This document shows positions 19,036-28,316 of a stretch of DNA of 61,515 nucleotides, in pieces (the stretch's first letter is position 1; each line of letters begins with the position of its first letter). Below the pieces are notes generated by a model. The model was given only the letters and a program-made list of their open reading frames with translations, was not told the origin of the DNA and searched no databases. A program made the translations under genes and the position numbers. Source of the stretch: Acetobacteraceae bacterium (GTDB taxonomy: Bacteria > Pseudomonadota > Alphaproteobacteria > Acetobacterales > Acetobacteraceae); the NCBI GenBank assembly GCA_027482245.1, contig JAIXWG010000048.1:1-61515 (forward strand). Reading direction: 5' to 3'.

Positions 19036-19186
19036 GGGGTGCGGCGTCCGTCTGGTTTGGCAGCAGACTAACATCGCCGGCAGCCCCGGTCACAACCGGG
19101 CTGGGCCACCGACCAGCCCCCGTCCAGAAACGCGCGAAACACACCGCTTCTTTCCCGGCCGCCCCGGCGGCGCTACAGGATGCGCG

Positions 19187-19951
19187 ATGCGGTACGAGGA
19201 TCTTCTCGCTTTGGCCGTGCGTCTGACCGTGGCCGCGTCCGCCGCGATCAACGCCGTCCGTGCCGCCGGCTTCGCGGTCGAGCACAAGCGGGACCACTCC
19301 CCCGTCACCGTCGCCGACCGCATCGCCGAGGCCCTGATCGTGGAGGGGCTGCGCGAGGCGACGCCCGGCATCCCCGTGGTGGCGGAGGAAGCGGTCTCCG
19401 CCGGCCAGGTCACCGTGCCCGAGGGCCGCTTCTGGCTGGTCGATCCGCTGGACGGCACCGCCGAATTCGCCGAGGGCCATGACAGCTTCGCCGTGAACAT
19501 CGGCCTGGTGGAGCATGGCCGCCCCGTGCTGGGCGCCGTCGCCCTGCCCGCGACCGGGGAGGTCTTCGCCGGCATCGTCGGCCAGGGCGCCTGGAAGCAG
19601 GACGCCGCCGGCCAGCGCCCCATCGCCGTCCGCCGCATCCCCGCCAGCGGCGCCACCGCCATGGTCAGCCGGCGGCACGACCATGACCCGCGCATCCTGG
19701 ATTTCCTGGCCGACCACCACGTCGTCGCCGTGACCAGCATCGGATCGGCCGAGAAGTTCTGCCGCCTGGCCGAAGGGGGCGCCGACTACTATCCGCGCCG
19801 GGGCCCGACCAGCGAATGGGACACCGCAGCGCCGGAAGCCGTGCTGATCGCCGCCGGCGGGCGCATGGCGGACTGGTCCGGCGCGCCGCTGCGCTACGGC
19901 AAGCCCGGCTGGCGCAACCCGCCCTTCATCGCGGAAGGCCTCGGGGCGTGA
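19187..19951 (+). CDS. cysQ: 3'(2'),5'-bisphosphate nucleotidase
   Basis: A 254-residue member of the inositol monophosphatase superfamily. It hydrolyses PAP, the by-product of sulfate activation, to AMP. Lithium-sensitive metal-site motifs are present: VAEEA, then WLVDPLDGTAEFAEGHDSFAVNIGLV, and the C-terminal SEWDTAAPEAVLIAAGG. The spacing and the KFCRLAEGGADYYPR segment fit CysQ better than inositol phosphatase or HisN. The start ATG has AGGAT 5 bases upstream. It is followed after 13 bp by the Sua5-type gene on the same strand, probably as one transcript. Confidence 0.88.
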   Translation: MRYEDLLALAVRLTVAASAAINAVRAAGFAVEHKRDHSPVTVADRIAEALIVEGLREATPGIPVVAEEAVSAGQVTVPEGRFWLVDPLDGTAEFAEGHDSFAVNIGLVEHGRPVLGAVALPATGEVFAGIVGQGAWKQDAAGQRPIAVRRIPASGATAMVSRRHDHDPRILDFLADHHVVAVTSIGSAEKFCRLAEGGADYYPRRGPTSEWDTAAPEAVLIAAGGRMADWSGAPLRYGKPGWRNPPFIAEGLGA

Positions 19952-19964
19952 TAAAGCCGGGCGC

Positions 19965-20939
19965 ATGACGCGCCTGATCACCGATGTCGCCGAAGCCGCG
20001 GCGCTGCTGCGCGGCGGCGCACTCGTCGCCTTCGCGACGGAGACCGTCTACGGCCTCGGCGCCGATGCCCGCGACGCCCGCGCCGTCGCCGCGATCTTCG
20101 AGGCCAAGGGCCGCCCCCACTTCAACCCGCTGATCAGCCATTTCGCCAGCGCGGATGCCGCCTTCGGTGAGGTCGTCGCCGACCGCCGGGCGCAGACGCT
20201 GGCGGCGCGGTTCTGGCCCGGGCCCCTGACCATGGTGCTGCCGCGCCGGCCTGAGTCGCGGATCGACCTGCTGGCGGGCGCGGGGCTGGATACGCTGGCG
20301 GTGCGCGTGCCGGGCCACCCCCAGGCGCTCGACCTGCTGCGCCAGGCCGGCATCCCCATCGCCGCCCCCTCCGCCAACCGATCGGGGGAGGTCAGCCCGA
20401 CCACCGCCGCGCATGTGCTGGCGGGCCTCTCCGGCCGCATCGCCGCCGTGCTGGATGGCGGCGCCTGCGAGGTGGGCGTGGAGAGCACGGTGCTCGACCT
20501 CTCCTCCCCCACCGGCGCCGTGCTGCTGCGCCCCGGCGGCGTCACGGCGGCCGAGATCGAGGCGCTGATCGGCCCGATCGGCCGCCCCATCCCGCCATCG
20601 GCCGCCACGGCGACACAGACGCTGCGCAGCCCCGGGCTGATGCTGTCCCACTACGCGCCGCGCCTGCCGGTGCGGCTGGCGGCGACGAGCGTCGAGGCGG
20701 GGGAGGCGCTGCTCGCCTTCGGCCCCGACCCGCTGCGGGGCGCGGGCGCGATGTGGAACCTCTCGCCCGGCGGGGACCCGGTGGAGGCCGCCGCGCGGCT
20801 CTTCGCCGGGCTGCGCTGGCTGGATGCGGAGGGCGCGCGCCTCGGCCTCTCCGCCATCGCCGCCATGCCGGTCCCGGCGGCCGGGCTGGGCGAGGCGATC
20901 CATGACCGCCTGACGCGAGCCGCCGCCCCCCGCTTGTAG
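19965..20939 (+). CDS. L-threonylcarbamoyladenylate synthase (Sua5/TsaC type)
   Basis: A 324-residue enzyme making threonylcarbamoyl-AMP from threonine, bicarbonate and ATP, the first step of the t6A37 modification of ANN-decoding tRNAs. The YrdC domain covers about 5-190, with the nucleotide-binding KGRPHFNPLISH motif, the WPGPLTMVLPRR segment and the PSANRSGEVSPTTA loop. A C-terminal Sua5 domain (about 215-320) follows a Pro-rich linker, with the SPGLMLSHYAPRLPVRL signature, making this the longer Sua5 form rather than single-domain TsaC. Confidence 0.93.
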   Translation: MTRLITDVAEAAALLRGGALVAFATETVYGLGADARDARAVAAIFEAKGRPHFNPLISHFASADAAFGEVVADRRAQTLAARFWPGPLTMVLPRRPESRIDLLAGAGLDTLAVRVPGHPQALDLLRQAGIPIAAPSANRSGEVSPTTAAHVLAGLSGRIAAVLDGGACEVGVESTVLDLSSPTGAVLLRPGGVTAAEIEALIGPIGRPIPPSAATATQTLRSPGLMLSHYAPRLPVRLAATSVEAGEALLAFGPDPLRGAGAMWNLSPGGDPVEAAARLFAGLRWLDAEGARLGLSAIAAMPVPAAGLGEAIHDRLTRAAAPRL

Positions 20940-21013
20940 CCCATTCCGCGCGCAGCACGCTTGCCATTCGGGCATCGGCCGGCGCCCTGCTGACGATCTG
21001 CCGCCGGATCGGG

Positions 21014-21030
21014 CTGGCCCGCATCTTGCT
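21014..21030 (+). promoter_or_regulatory. candidate sigma-54 promoter
   Basis: CTGGCCCGCATCTTGCT matches the -24/-12 consensus (TGGCAC-N5-TTGCT) with one mismatch. It has the obligatory GG and GC dinucleotides (21016-21017 and 21028-21029) exactly ten bases apart. It lies about 45 bp ahead of a predicted amidohydrolase and permease pair. Nitrogen-scavenging genes of that sort are frequent RpoN/NtrC targets. I do not see a clear NtrC site upstream. Confidence 0.4.
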
Positions 21031-21074
21031 GCTGCTTCGCAACGGCCCATCCCGGCCGCCAGCGAGGCCCTGCC

Positions 21075-21758
21075 ATGACGGCCGTCATCGACGCCGATCC
21101 CGCGCCCTTCGCCCTCGACCCCGCGCGCAGCGCGCTGGTCGTCATCGACATGCAGCGCGATTTCCTGGAGCCAGGCGGCTTCGGGGAGAGCCTCGGCAAT
21201 GATGTGAGCCTGCTCGCCTCCGCCATCGGGCCCTGCGGCGCCGTGCTCGCCGGCGCGCGCGCCGCGGGCATGATGGTGATCCACACGCGGGAGGGTCATC
21301 GCGCCGACCTGTCGGACGCGCCGCCCGCCAAGGTGGAGCGCGGCCCGCCCGGCCAGCGCATCGGCGATCCCGGTCCCATGGGCCGCATCCTCATCCGGGG
21401 CGAGGCCGGCCACGACATCATCGACGCCCTTGCCCCCCTGCCCGGCGAACCCGTCATCGACAAGCCCGGCAAGGGCGCCTTCTACGCGACGGAGCTGGAG
21501 CCGATGCTCCGCCATCGCGGGATCGAGGCGCTGTTCGTTGCCGGCGTCACCACCGAAGTCTGCGTCCACACCACGGTGAGGGAGGCGAATGACAGGGGCT
21601 TCCGCTGCCTCGTCATCGCCGATGCCTGCGCCTCCTACTTCCCGGAATTCCACGCCATGGCGCTGCGCATGATCAGCGCCCAGGGCGGGATCTTCGGCTG
21701 GGTCTCCGACAGCGCGCGCGTCGCCGCGGCGCTCCACCAGGAAGGGAAAGCCGCATGA
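21075..21758 (+). CDS. cysteine hydrolase, isochorismatase-like (biuret hydrolase-like)
   Basis: A 227-residue amidohydrolase with the Asp-Lys-Cys triad of the isochorismatase fold: D25 (VVIDMQRDF), K130 ([10 protein letters not shown]) and C163 ([17 protein letters not shown]). The [11 protein letters not shown] loop and the [22 protein letters not shown] segment resemble biuret and ureide hydrolases more than true isochorismatases. It overlaps the following permease gene by four bases (ATGA), so the pair is co-translated. Together they look like an uptake-and-hydrolysis unit for a small amide or ureide used as a nitrogen source. The actual substrate is inferred, not shown. Confidence 0.82.
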   Translation: MTAVIDADPAPFALDPARSALVVIDMQRDFLEPGGFGESLGNDVSLLASAIGPCGAVLAGARAAGMMVIHTREGHRADLSDAPPAKVERGPPGQRIGDPGPMGRILIRGEAGHDIIDALAPLPGEPVIDKPGKGAFYATELEPMLRHRGIEALFVAGVTTEVCVHTTVREANDRGFRCLVIADACASYFPEFHAMALRMISAQGGIFGWVSDSARVAAALHQEGKAA

Positions 21759-23335
21759 GCACCACGACGGAAAAACCCGTGCTCTGGTCGCCCGGCGACT
21801 GGAACGCGCTGTTCGGCTTCGGCACCAACATCCTGGTGAACCTGCTGGTGCTGACGGGGCTGCTGCGCTTCGTGCTGCAGCTGCCGGACGATGTCGTCTT
21901 CGGCCGCATCCTGCCGGCGGCGGGGCTGATGATGGCGCTGTCCACGGGCTACTACGCCTGGCTCGCCTATCGCCTCGCGCTGAAGACGGGCCGGAGCGAT
22001 GTCTGCGCGCTGCCGTCGGGCATCTCCGTGCCGCACATGTTCGTCGTCGTCTTCGTCATCATGCTGCCGATCTCGGCCCGCACCAACGACCCGATCAAGG
22101 GGTGGGAGGCCGGGCTCACCTGGGTCTTCGTCCAGAGCTTCATCCTGATGGCCGGCGCCTTCCTGGCCCCCTGGGTGAAGAAGGTGACGCCGCGGGCGGC
22201 ACTCCTCGGCACGCTGGCCGGCGTTTCCATCACCTTCATCTCCATGCGCCCGGCGCTGGAGATGTTCATGACGCCGGTCATCGGCATTGTCTGCTTCGCC
22301 ATCGTGCTGGCCGCCTGGTTCGGCGCGCTGCGCTATCCCCGCGGCATCCCGGCGGGCCTGGTCGCCATCGCCTTCGGCATGCTCATCGCCTGGGGTGCGG
22401 CGGCGCTGGGCCTGGGCTTCGGCGGCCGCAGCCTCGACAAGCTGCTGGGCGGGCTTTCCAACATCGGTTTTTCCGTGCCGATCCCCGCCATCGACCACGT
22501 CTTCGGCGGCTTCGAGTTCATCGGCATCATCCTCGTCACCGCCATCCCCTTCGGGATCTATGACCTGGTGGAGGCGATGGACAATGTCGAAAGCGCGGAG
22601 GCCGCGGGCGACCATTTCCCGACCACGCGCGTGCTGACGGCCGATGGCGCGGTCTCGTTGGTTGGTTGCTTGATGGGCAACCCCTTCATCAACGCGGTCT
22701 ATATCGGCCATCCCGGCTGGAAGGCGATGGGCGGGCGCATCGGCTATTCCGCGGCGACGGGCGTCGCCGTGCTCGTCATCACCTGGCTCGGCGTCATCTC
22801 CCTGCTGCTCGACCTCGTCCCCGTCGTCGCGATCGCGCCGATCCTGCTCTACATCGGCATGCTGATCGGCGCGCAGGCCTTCCAGGAGACGCCGAAATCC
22901 CACGCACCCGCCGTGGTACTGGGCCTCGTGCCGCATCTCGCGGCCTGGGCGAAGACGCTGATCGATGGCGCGCTGGGTGCCGCGGGCACGAATGCGGGCG
23001 CGGTCGGCATGGAGAAGCTCGGCCAGGTCGGCGTGCTCTATCCGGGGCTGGAGGTGCTGGGGGAGGGCTCGATCCTCTCCGGCCTCATCCTCGCCGCCAT
23101 CGCCGCCTTCATCATCGACAGGGAATGGCTGAAGGCGAGCTACTTCGCCGGCGCCGGCGCGGTGCTGACCTTCTTCGGCTTCATGCACGGGCCGGCCGTC
23201 GGCATCGCCGTCACGCCCGGCGTCGCGGCGGCCTATGCGCTGGTCGGCGGTTTCCTCTACGCCGTCAGCCGGCAGGCGGAGATCGAGGCGGCGCTGCGCG
23301 CGAAGATGGGTCGCACGCCCGCCGCCGCCGAATGA
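21755..23335 (+). CDS. NCS2-like nucleobase/ureide permease
   Basis: A 526-residue, very hydrophobic inner-membrane protein with 12 or more predicted helices. It resembles the xanthine/uracil (NCS2, AzgA-like) superfamily. Typical segments are the early [18 protein letters not shown] helix, [26 protein letters not shown], the [21 protein letters not shown] loop (similar to the NAT-type substrate region) and late [14 protein letters not shown]. The overlap with the upstream cysteine hydrolase suggests it imports that enzyme's substrate. Substrate specificity cannot be fixed from sequence. Confidence 0.8.
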   Translation: MSTTTEKPVLWSPGDWNALFGFGTNILVNLLVLTGLLRFVLQLPDDVVFGRILPAAGLMMALSTGYYAWLAYRLALKTGRSDVCALPSGISVPHMFVVVFVIMLPISARTNDPIKGWEAGLTWVFVQSFILMAGAFLAPWVKKVTPRAALLGTLAGVSITFISMRPALEMFMTPVIGIVCFAIVLAAWFGALRYPRGIPAGLVAIAFGMLIAWGAAALGLGFGGRSLDKLLGGLSNIGFSVPIPAIDHVFGGFEFIGIILVTAIPFGIYDLVEAMDNVESAEAAGDHFPTTRVLTADGAVSLVGCLMGNPFINAVYIGHPGWKAMGGRIGYSAATGVAVLVITWLGVISLLLDLVPVVAIAPILLYIGMLIGAQAFQETPKSHAPAVVLGLVPHLAAWAKTLIDGALGAAGTNAGAVGMEKLGQVGVLYPGLEVLGEGSILSGLILAAIAAFIIDREWLKASYFAGAGAVLTFFGFMHGPAVGIAVTPGVAAAYALVGGFLYAVSRQAEIEAALRAKMGRTPAAAE

Positions 23336-23344
23336 CCCGAAAAG

Positions 23345-23371
23345 CCCTCTCCCCCTGGAAGGGGGAGAGGG
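23345..23371. terminator. 11-bp hairpin between convergent genes (repeat family element)
   Basis: CCCTCTCCCCC (23345-23355) pairs with GGGGGAGAGGG (23361-23371) across the loop TGGAA, then TTGGGTGAGGGGGTC follows. It fills the 55-bp gap between the permease and esterase stop codons. A near copy occupies the convergent gap at 40746-40772. It probably ends transcription from both sides, although no T-run is present. Confidence 0.6.
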
Positions 23372-23390
23372 TTGGGTGAGGGGGTCGCCC

Positions 23391-24416
23391 TTACTGATAC
23401 AGCCCCTTGCTCGCCAGCCATTCCTGGATGACGCCCGCGGCCTGGTCGCCGTTGCGGTCCATCATCAGCATGTGGCTGTTGCCGCGGATGCCGCGCTCCG
23501 GCAGGTCCACGACATCCACGCTGCCGCCCGCGGCGCGCACCGCCTCCGCGAAGCGGATGCCATTCGCACGGATGGTCGGCCAGCGGCTGTCCTGCGCGAT
23601 GTAGTCGCCGAACACCATCAGCACCGGCACGTTGCGCAGCGCCGCCACCTTGGCGGCATCGCCGACCGCCGCCGGTTCCACCAGCACCAGCGCGCGCACC
23701 TTGTCCGGCCTTTCCTGCGCCGCGCGCCAGCCGAACAGCCCGGCCTGGCTATGCGCCACCACCACGGAGGGCCCGACGCGATCCAGCAGCGCCAGATAGG
23801 CCTCCAGCGTCAGCTCATCCGTCGTCGTGAAGCGCGGCACGATCTGCCGCATGAAGTTCATGTAGCTCTCACGGTCGGACGGGAACTGGTTGCCCGGCAG
23901 CACCTCCCCCCGCGCGAAGCTGCCGGGGCCATTGCCGATGCGGAAACGCTCGAAGGGATTGTCCACCGTCAGCAGCACGTGTGAGCCGCCGGTCTGCTCC
24001 GGGATCATGGACCAGCCGGAGCGTCCGCGCTCCACCGCATCGCTGACATAGACGGGCCAGCCGCGGCGGAGGAAGAAGTGCTGCCAGCCCTCCCGCCCAT
24101 CCGGCGTCGTCTCATAGGTCACGCCCGTCAGCCCGCCGCCATGCCACAGCAGGATCGGCGCCTGGCCGCGCGGGTTCGCGGGGATCATGTACTGCGCATA
24201 CATCGATCCCATCAGGTAGGTGCCGTTCGGGTCGACGCGGGCGGGCACGCCGCCGGGGCTGAACAGCACCTCCCGCACCGGCTGGCCGGAGATCACGACC
24301 TCCCGCCCGCCGACATGGAAGCTGCCCCAGCTCTGCAGCGACACGGGCGGCTGCTGCGCCATCGCCGGCGCCGCCAGCCCCGCGGCGATCGCCGCTGCCA
24401 TCACGATCTTCTTCAT
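23391..24416 (-). CDS. secreted alpha/beta-hydrolase (esterase)
   Basis: A 341-residue protein with a clear signal peptide (MKKIVMAAAIAAGLAAPAMA, cut before QQPP). Alpha/beta-hydrolase features are the LLWHGGGLTG oxyanion segment, the nucleophile elbow VVVAHSQAGLFG, an acid in MVFGDYIAQD and a late histidine in GIRGNSHMLMMDRNGD. The start has AGGGA about nine bases upstream. It lies 13 bp downstream of the tannase-family gene on the same strand. A periplasmic esterase next to a tannase suggests hydrolysis of plant phenolic esters. This is inferred from context. Confidence 0.85.
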   Translation of the reverse strand: MKKIVMAAAIAAGLAAPAMAQQPPVSLQSWGSFHVGGREVVISGQPVREVLFSPGGVPARVDPNGTYLMGSMYAQYMIPANPRGQAPILLWHGGGLTGVTYETTPDGREGWQHFFLRRGWPVYVSDAVERGRSGWSMIPEQTGGSHVLLTVDNPFERFRIGNGPGSFARGEVLPGNQFPSDRESYMNFMRQIVPRFTTTDELTLEAYLALLDRVGPSVVVAHSQAGLFGWRAAQERPDKVRALVLVEPAAVGDAAKVAALRNVPVLMVFGDYIAQDSRWPTIRANGIRFAEAVRAAGGSVDVVDLPERGIRGNSHMLMMDRNGDQAAGVIQEWLASKGLYQ

Positions 24417-24429
24417 CGAATGCTTTCCC

Positions 24430-26058
24430 TCACTCCGCCGCGCAGACGAAACTCGCGGCGTTGTTATGATCGCCTTCGCCGCGATAGCGCGGGAAGGTCG
24501 GCGCGGCACAGAGCGGGCGGGTGCGGCCGCGTGTCGGCGTCGCGGTGCCATCGACCACGACCTGCCCCTGCGGCGGCACGCCGTTCTCCACCCAGTTGTC
24601 GAGCGCGGCCACGCTGCCCCATTGCGGCGCGAAGCGCCCACCGCCATGGGCGAGGCCCGGCAGCAGGAAGAAGCGCACGACATCGTCGGCGCGCCCGGCG
24701 CCCATCGCCTCCCGCATGCGCTGGTGCAGTCGCGCATTCTCCCAGGGGCTGACGGAAGGATCGTCATTCCCCTGCAGCAGGATCAGCTTGCCGCCGCGCG
24801 CGGCGAAGGCGGAGAGGTCGGCCTTCGACGCATCGAACAGCGCGGAGATCTCCAGGATGCGCTCCCGCTGCGGCCCTTCCGCCGTGACGTCCAGCGTCCG
24901 CATGTCGAGGTCCCGGCCGCCATTCACGAAGTAGCGGAAGAACTGGTAGGCGCGATCGACGTGATGCGCGTTGGGCCCCGATCGCGGCGGCGATGTCAGC
25001 GCGGCCTGAGAGCCCAGCTGCATCGCGATCCCCTCCAGGCTGTTGTAGCCGAGGTAGTCGCGAAGCCCGTTCGAGAACGCATAGGGCAGCGTGTAGCCCT
25101 GGTGATAGACGCGCATCGTGCGGTCGATCTGCGTGGCGCTCAGGCAGTGCTCGGGATGCCCGGTCTCGCCGCCCTTGCAGCGCAGCGCCTCCAAAGCCGC
25201 GGCGGAACCCGCGCGGCAGGCGGCGGGGTTGCTGACCAGGCCATCGGCGACGCCATCCAGCCCGTCGCAGCGGGAGAGTGATTCCTGCGCGATCCGCGTC
25301 ACCATCGCCGGCGGAATCCAGCCCGCCGCGTTGTCGTCATAGACCGCGCGACCCAGCATCGCGCCCCAGAGCCTGAGGCCCATGTAGCTGCTGACGGGAT
25401 ACCAGCTGACGATGCCGTCATAGGCTTCCGGCCAGCGCATCGCCGCCGTCAGCCCTTCGCGCCCGCCGGTCGACCCGCCGTTGAAATAGACGCGGCGCGG
25501 TGCCTCCCCGTATCGCGCGGCGGCGATCCCGCGCACGGCGTCCAGCGTCTTGCGGATATGGGCGTAGCCGAAATTGTGCAGGGATTCCGCGTTCAGCGCG
25601 AAGGAGGCATCGTCCGCGCTTTCCGCCTGGTGGCCGCTGTCGCCCGCGAAGGTCAGGAAGCCGCGGGCGAGCGGCGTCGCGGCGCCGTCCAGCCCATGCA
25701 CCTCCGGACCCGTCGTGACGGGGATGCGGCCATTGTAGCCGCCGCCGCCGAACTGCAGTGCCTTGCGGTTCCAGAAGCTCGGCAGGTTGGCCTGGAAGCG
25801 GATCTCCGGCGCCTGGGGATCGACCGGCGCGATGGCGCCCATGACGCGGCAGTATTCGCCGTTCTGGTTGCCGGCCTCGTTCGCCGGCACCAGCCGCGCT
25901 TCCGTCACCGCGGCGCCGGAGGTCGGCAGCGTGATGGCGGAGGCCGGGATGCGGAGGCCCGAGAGCGCCGCGCAGGACTCCGCGGGTGGGCGCGTCTGCG
26001 CCATGGCGGGCAGGGATGCGGTGGCGACAAGCGTCGCCACCAGCAGGTGTTGCTTCAT
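24430..26058 (-). CDS. tannase/feruloyl esterase family protein
   Basis: A 542-residue exported esterase (signal peptide MKQHLLVATLVATASLPAMA). The family hydrolyses galloyl or feruloyl esters of plant polyphenols. The nucleophile serine lies in FNGGSTGGREGL at about residue 205. The acid lies in LLQGNDDPSVSPWENARLH and the histidine in LPGLAHGGGRF. Cysteines that bracket the active site in this family are present (C32, and the pairs RCDGLDG and HCLS). It follows a Bug binding-protein gene and precedes an esterase. With the tautomerase upstream, it suggests a pathway from gallate esters to central metabolism. Confidence 0.88.
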   Translation of the reverse strand: MKQHLLVATLVATASLPAMAQTRPPAESCAALSGLRIPASAITLPTSGAAVTEARLVPANEAGNQNGEYCRVMGAIAPVDPQAPEIRFQANLPSFWNRKALQFGGGGYNGRIPVTTGPEVHGLDGAATPLARGFLTFAGDSGHQAESADDASFALNAESLHNFGYAHIRKTLDAVRGIAAARYGEAPRRVYFNGGSTGGREGLTAAMRWPEAYDGIVSWYPVSSYMGLRLWGAMLGRAVYDDNAAGWIPPAMVTRIAQESLSRCDGLDGVADGLVSNPAACRAGSAAALEALRCKGGETGHPEHCLSATQIDRTMRVYHQGYTLPYAFSNGLRDYLGYNSLEGIAMQLGSQAALTSPPRSGPNAHHVDRAYQFFRYFVNGGRDLDMRTLDVTAEGPQRERILEISALFDASKADLSAFAARGGKLILLQGNDDPSVSPWENARLHQRMREAMGAGRADDVVRFFLLPGLAHGGGRFAPQWGSVAALDNWVENGVPPQGQVVVDGTATPTRGRTRPLCAAPTFPRYRGEGDHNNAASFVCAAE

Positions 26059-26082
26059 GGCAGCGTCTTCCTTCCCTCTGCG

Positions 26083-26156
26083 CCCCGCCATCTGGCGGGG
26101 TCGCATCGCGCCCCGCCTTGATGGCGGGGTCGCTTCACTCACACCCCGGCGGGGTG
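26083..26156. repeat. tandem hairpins between the binding-protein and tannase genes
   Basis: Two similar palindromes, CCCCGCCA-TC-TGGCGGGG (26083-26100) and CCCCGCC-TTGAT-GGCGGGG (26111-26129), are spaced 28 bp apart and share flanking GCG and TCGC. A shorter CACCCC/GGGGTG hairpin follows (26142-26156). They lie just past the stop of the binding-protein gene and before the ribosome binding site of the tannase gene. Confidence 0.65.
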
Positions 26157-26158
26157 CG

Positions 26159-27130
26159 TCAGTCCACCGTGATGTTGGCCTGCCGGACGACGGTTGCCCA
26201 GCGTTCCCGTTCCCACTTGATCAGCTCGGCGAAGCCGCGGCCGTCCAGCGTGCTGGGCTCCGCCCCTTCCTCCCGCAGGCGCCGGATCACCTCCGGGTTG
26301 GCCAGCGCCTCCCGCATCGCGGCGTAGAGCCGCGCGCGCACCGGCTCCGGCGTGCCCTTCGGCACCAGCAGCCCGTACCAGGCGGTCGCCTTGTAGCCCG
26401 GGATGGTCTCCGCCACCGTCGGGATGGCGGGCAGGATCGTCATGCGCGCATCGCCCGTCACCGCCAGCGGCCGCAGCGCGTTGCTGGTCAGCAGGCCGAC
26501 GACGGAAGGCAGCGTCGTGATCATGAAGTGCAGGTGGCCGGCCACGACGTCGGTCAGCGCGGGGGCCGCTCCGCGGAAGGGCACGTGCTCCGCCTCCAGC
26601 CCCGCCATCTGCAGCATCAGCGCCGCCGCCAGGTGGCTGGCCGAACCGTTGCTGGCGCTGCCATAGGTGATGTTGCCGCGCGCCGCGCGGATTTCCGCCA
26701 GCAGTTCCGGCAGCGTGTTGGCGCGGGACTTCGGCCCCACCACGACGATCAGCGGCGCATCCGCCACCAGGCCGATCGGGTCCAGCGCCGTCTCCGGGTT
26801 CACCCGCATGTTGCGGAAGAGGGAGACGTTGACGCTCATCGGGCCATGGTTGCCCATCAGCATCGTGTAGCCATCGGGGCGCGCGCTGGCCGCGGCCTCC
26901 GTCGCGATGTTGCCGCCGGCGCCGGGGCGGTTCTCCACCACCACGGGCTGGCCGAGCGAGGGGCTCATCGCATTGGCGACGGTGCGCGCGATCAGGTCCG
27001 TGCCGCCGCCGGGCGCGAAGGCCAGCAGGATGCGCATCGGGCGGCTGGGGAAGGGCCCGTCCTGCGCCAGGGCAGGGCCCGCGAAGGGCGCGGCGAGCGC
27101 GGTGCCGAGCAGCGTGCGGCGATCGATCAT
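26159..27130 (-). CDS. tripartite tricarboxylate transporter substrate-binding protein (Bug/TctC family)
   Basis: A 323-residue periplasmic binding protein. The N-terminus MIDRRTLLGTALAAPFAGPALAQ is a signal peptide. The Bug fold is shown by RPMRILLAFAPGGGTDLIARTVA, VENRPGAGGNIATEA, the DGYTMLMGNHGP strand and late GLLVPKGTPEPVRARLYAAM. Members bind carboxylates, dicarboxylates and aromatic acids. No TctA or TctB membrane genes are next to it, as is common for orphan Bug proteins. Its position beside the tautomerase and tannase genes suggests an aromatic acid or tricarboxylate ligand. Confidence 0.92.
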   Translation of the reverse strand: MIDRRTLLGTALAAPFAGPALAQDGPFPSRPMRILLAFAPGGGTDLIARTVANAMSPSLGQPVVVENRPGAGGNIATEAAASARPDGYTMLMGNHGPMSVNVSLFRNMRVNPETALDPIGLVADAPLIVVVGPKSRANTLPELLAEIRAARGNITYGSASNGSASHLAAALMLQMAGLEAEHVPFRGAAPALTDVVAGHLHFMITTLPSVVGLLTSNALRPLAVTGDARMTILPAIPTVAETIPGYKATAWYGLLVPKGTPEPVRARLYAAMREALANPEVIRRLREEGAEPSTLDGRGFAELIKWERERWATVVRQANITVD

Positions 27131-27173
27131 GGTGTCCGTTTTCCGTTTCTTGTCGTGTGAGGCGTTGGAGTTC

Positions 27174-28259
27174 TCAGTCCGCCGCATCCGCCAGCCGGGC
27201 ATGGCCCGGCCAGACGGAACCCGGAATCAGCAGCGTGCCTTCGAAGATGCGGCGTGCCGTGCGCAGCGTGCCGGCCCAGGCGACGGCATCGCCTTCCATC
27301 CCGATCGGCACTTCCATGATCCCCGAGGGATGGGCGATCCGCACCACATCCCCGGCACCGGGCACCGCCGCGACGGTGCCGGCCAGGCGCACCGCCGCCG
27401 CCAGCGTGATGCCGCCCGTCACCGCCATGGCGCGGTGGCAGGCATGCGGCGTGAAGTAGCGCGCCGCGAGGTCCGCGCCTTCGCTGGAAGGCCCGACCAG
27501 CGCGGGCTTCGGCACCACGCTGTCGGTGACATCGCCGAAGCCCATGCGCCGGCCCGCTTCCAGGCGCAGTGCCTCCAGCCGCGCGCGCAGCACCGCGTCA
27601 TCCTCCAGCGCCTCCGGCCGGTCCTCGGCGGAGACGCCGAGCGATGCAGCCGGCACCAGCATCATCGGCATGGCGCCGTCGATCAGCGTGACGTCGACGC
27701 CATCGATCACCTCCCGCCGCGCGCCGGTCGGGAACATCGCGCCGGTCTTGCTGCCGGCGACGTCGCGGAAGCGCAGCACGATGGGCGCCGCGGTGCCCGC
27801 CACGCCCGGGATGGCGGCATCGCCTTCATAGGTCACGCGCCCGCCCGGCGTGCGCACGGCGGCATCGACCAGCGCGCCGGTGTTGACGTTGCGGATGCGC
27901 ACCAGCGTCTCGCCGGCCGTTGCCCGGACCAGCCCGGCCTCGATTGCGAAGGGGCCGACACCCGCCAGCATGTTTCCGCAATTCGGCTTCGTATCGACCA
28001 GCGCGCGGCCGACATCGACCTGCGCGAACAGGTAATCGACATCGATGCCCGGCAGGGGCGAGGGCGAGACGATCGCGACCTTGCTCGTCAGCGTCTGCGC
28101 GCCGCCGATGCCGTCCACCTGCATCGGATGGGGCGATCCCATGGCCGCGAGCAGCACGGCATCCCGCGTGGCGTCATCGGCCGGCAGGTCATCCGCCAGG
28201 AAGAAGGGGCCGCGGCTGGTGCCGCCGCGCATCAGGACGCAGGGGATGCGGGTCTGCAT
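27174..28259 (-). CDS. 4-oxalomesaconate tautomerase (PrpF family)
   Basis: A 361-residue member of the PrpF/diaminopimelate-epimerase fold. It starts MQTRIPCVLMRGGTSRGPFFL, and it keeps the two active-site cysteine regions of the fold (KPNCGNMLAGVGPFAIE and TPHACHRAMAVTGG). In GalD and LigU these support keto-enol or double-bond shifts of 4-oxalomesaconate in gallate and protocatechuate 4,5-cleavage. AcnD-partner PrpF proteins are the alternative, but no acnD or prpC gene is near. It is the first gene of the minus-strand catabolic operon and lies divergent from the LysR gene. Confidence 0.85.
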   Translation of the reverse strand: MQTRIPCVLMRGGTSRGPFFLADDLPADDATRDAVLLAAMGSPHPMQVDGIGGAQTLTSKVAIVSPSPLPGIDVDYLFAQVDVGRALVDTKPNCGNMLAGVGPFAIEAGLVRATAGETLVRIRNVNTGALVDAAVRTPGGRVTYEGDAAIPGVAGTAAPIVLRFRDVAGSKTGAMFPTGARREVIDGVDVTLIDGAMPMMLVPAASLGVSAEDRPEALEDDAVLRARLEALRLEAGRRMGFGDVTDSVVPKPALVGPSSEGADLAARYFTPHACHRAMAVTGGITLAAAVRLAGTVAAVPGAGDVVRIAHPSGIMEVPIGMEGDAVAWAGTLRTARRIFEGTLLIPGSVWPGHARLADAAD

Positions 28260-28316
28260 GGGTTGTCCGGCCGTTTCCGCCGCGCGTGATAGCTGCCGGC
28301 ACCACCGGGTAGTAGT

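Noticed and set aside
15658..19071. Plus-strand open frame of more than 1100 codons opposite holC and the two aminopeptidases
   Set aside because: It is His/Arg/Gln-rich without any motif. The minus strand holds well-conserved enzymes throughout.
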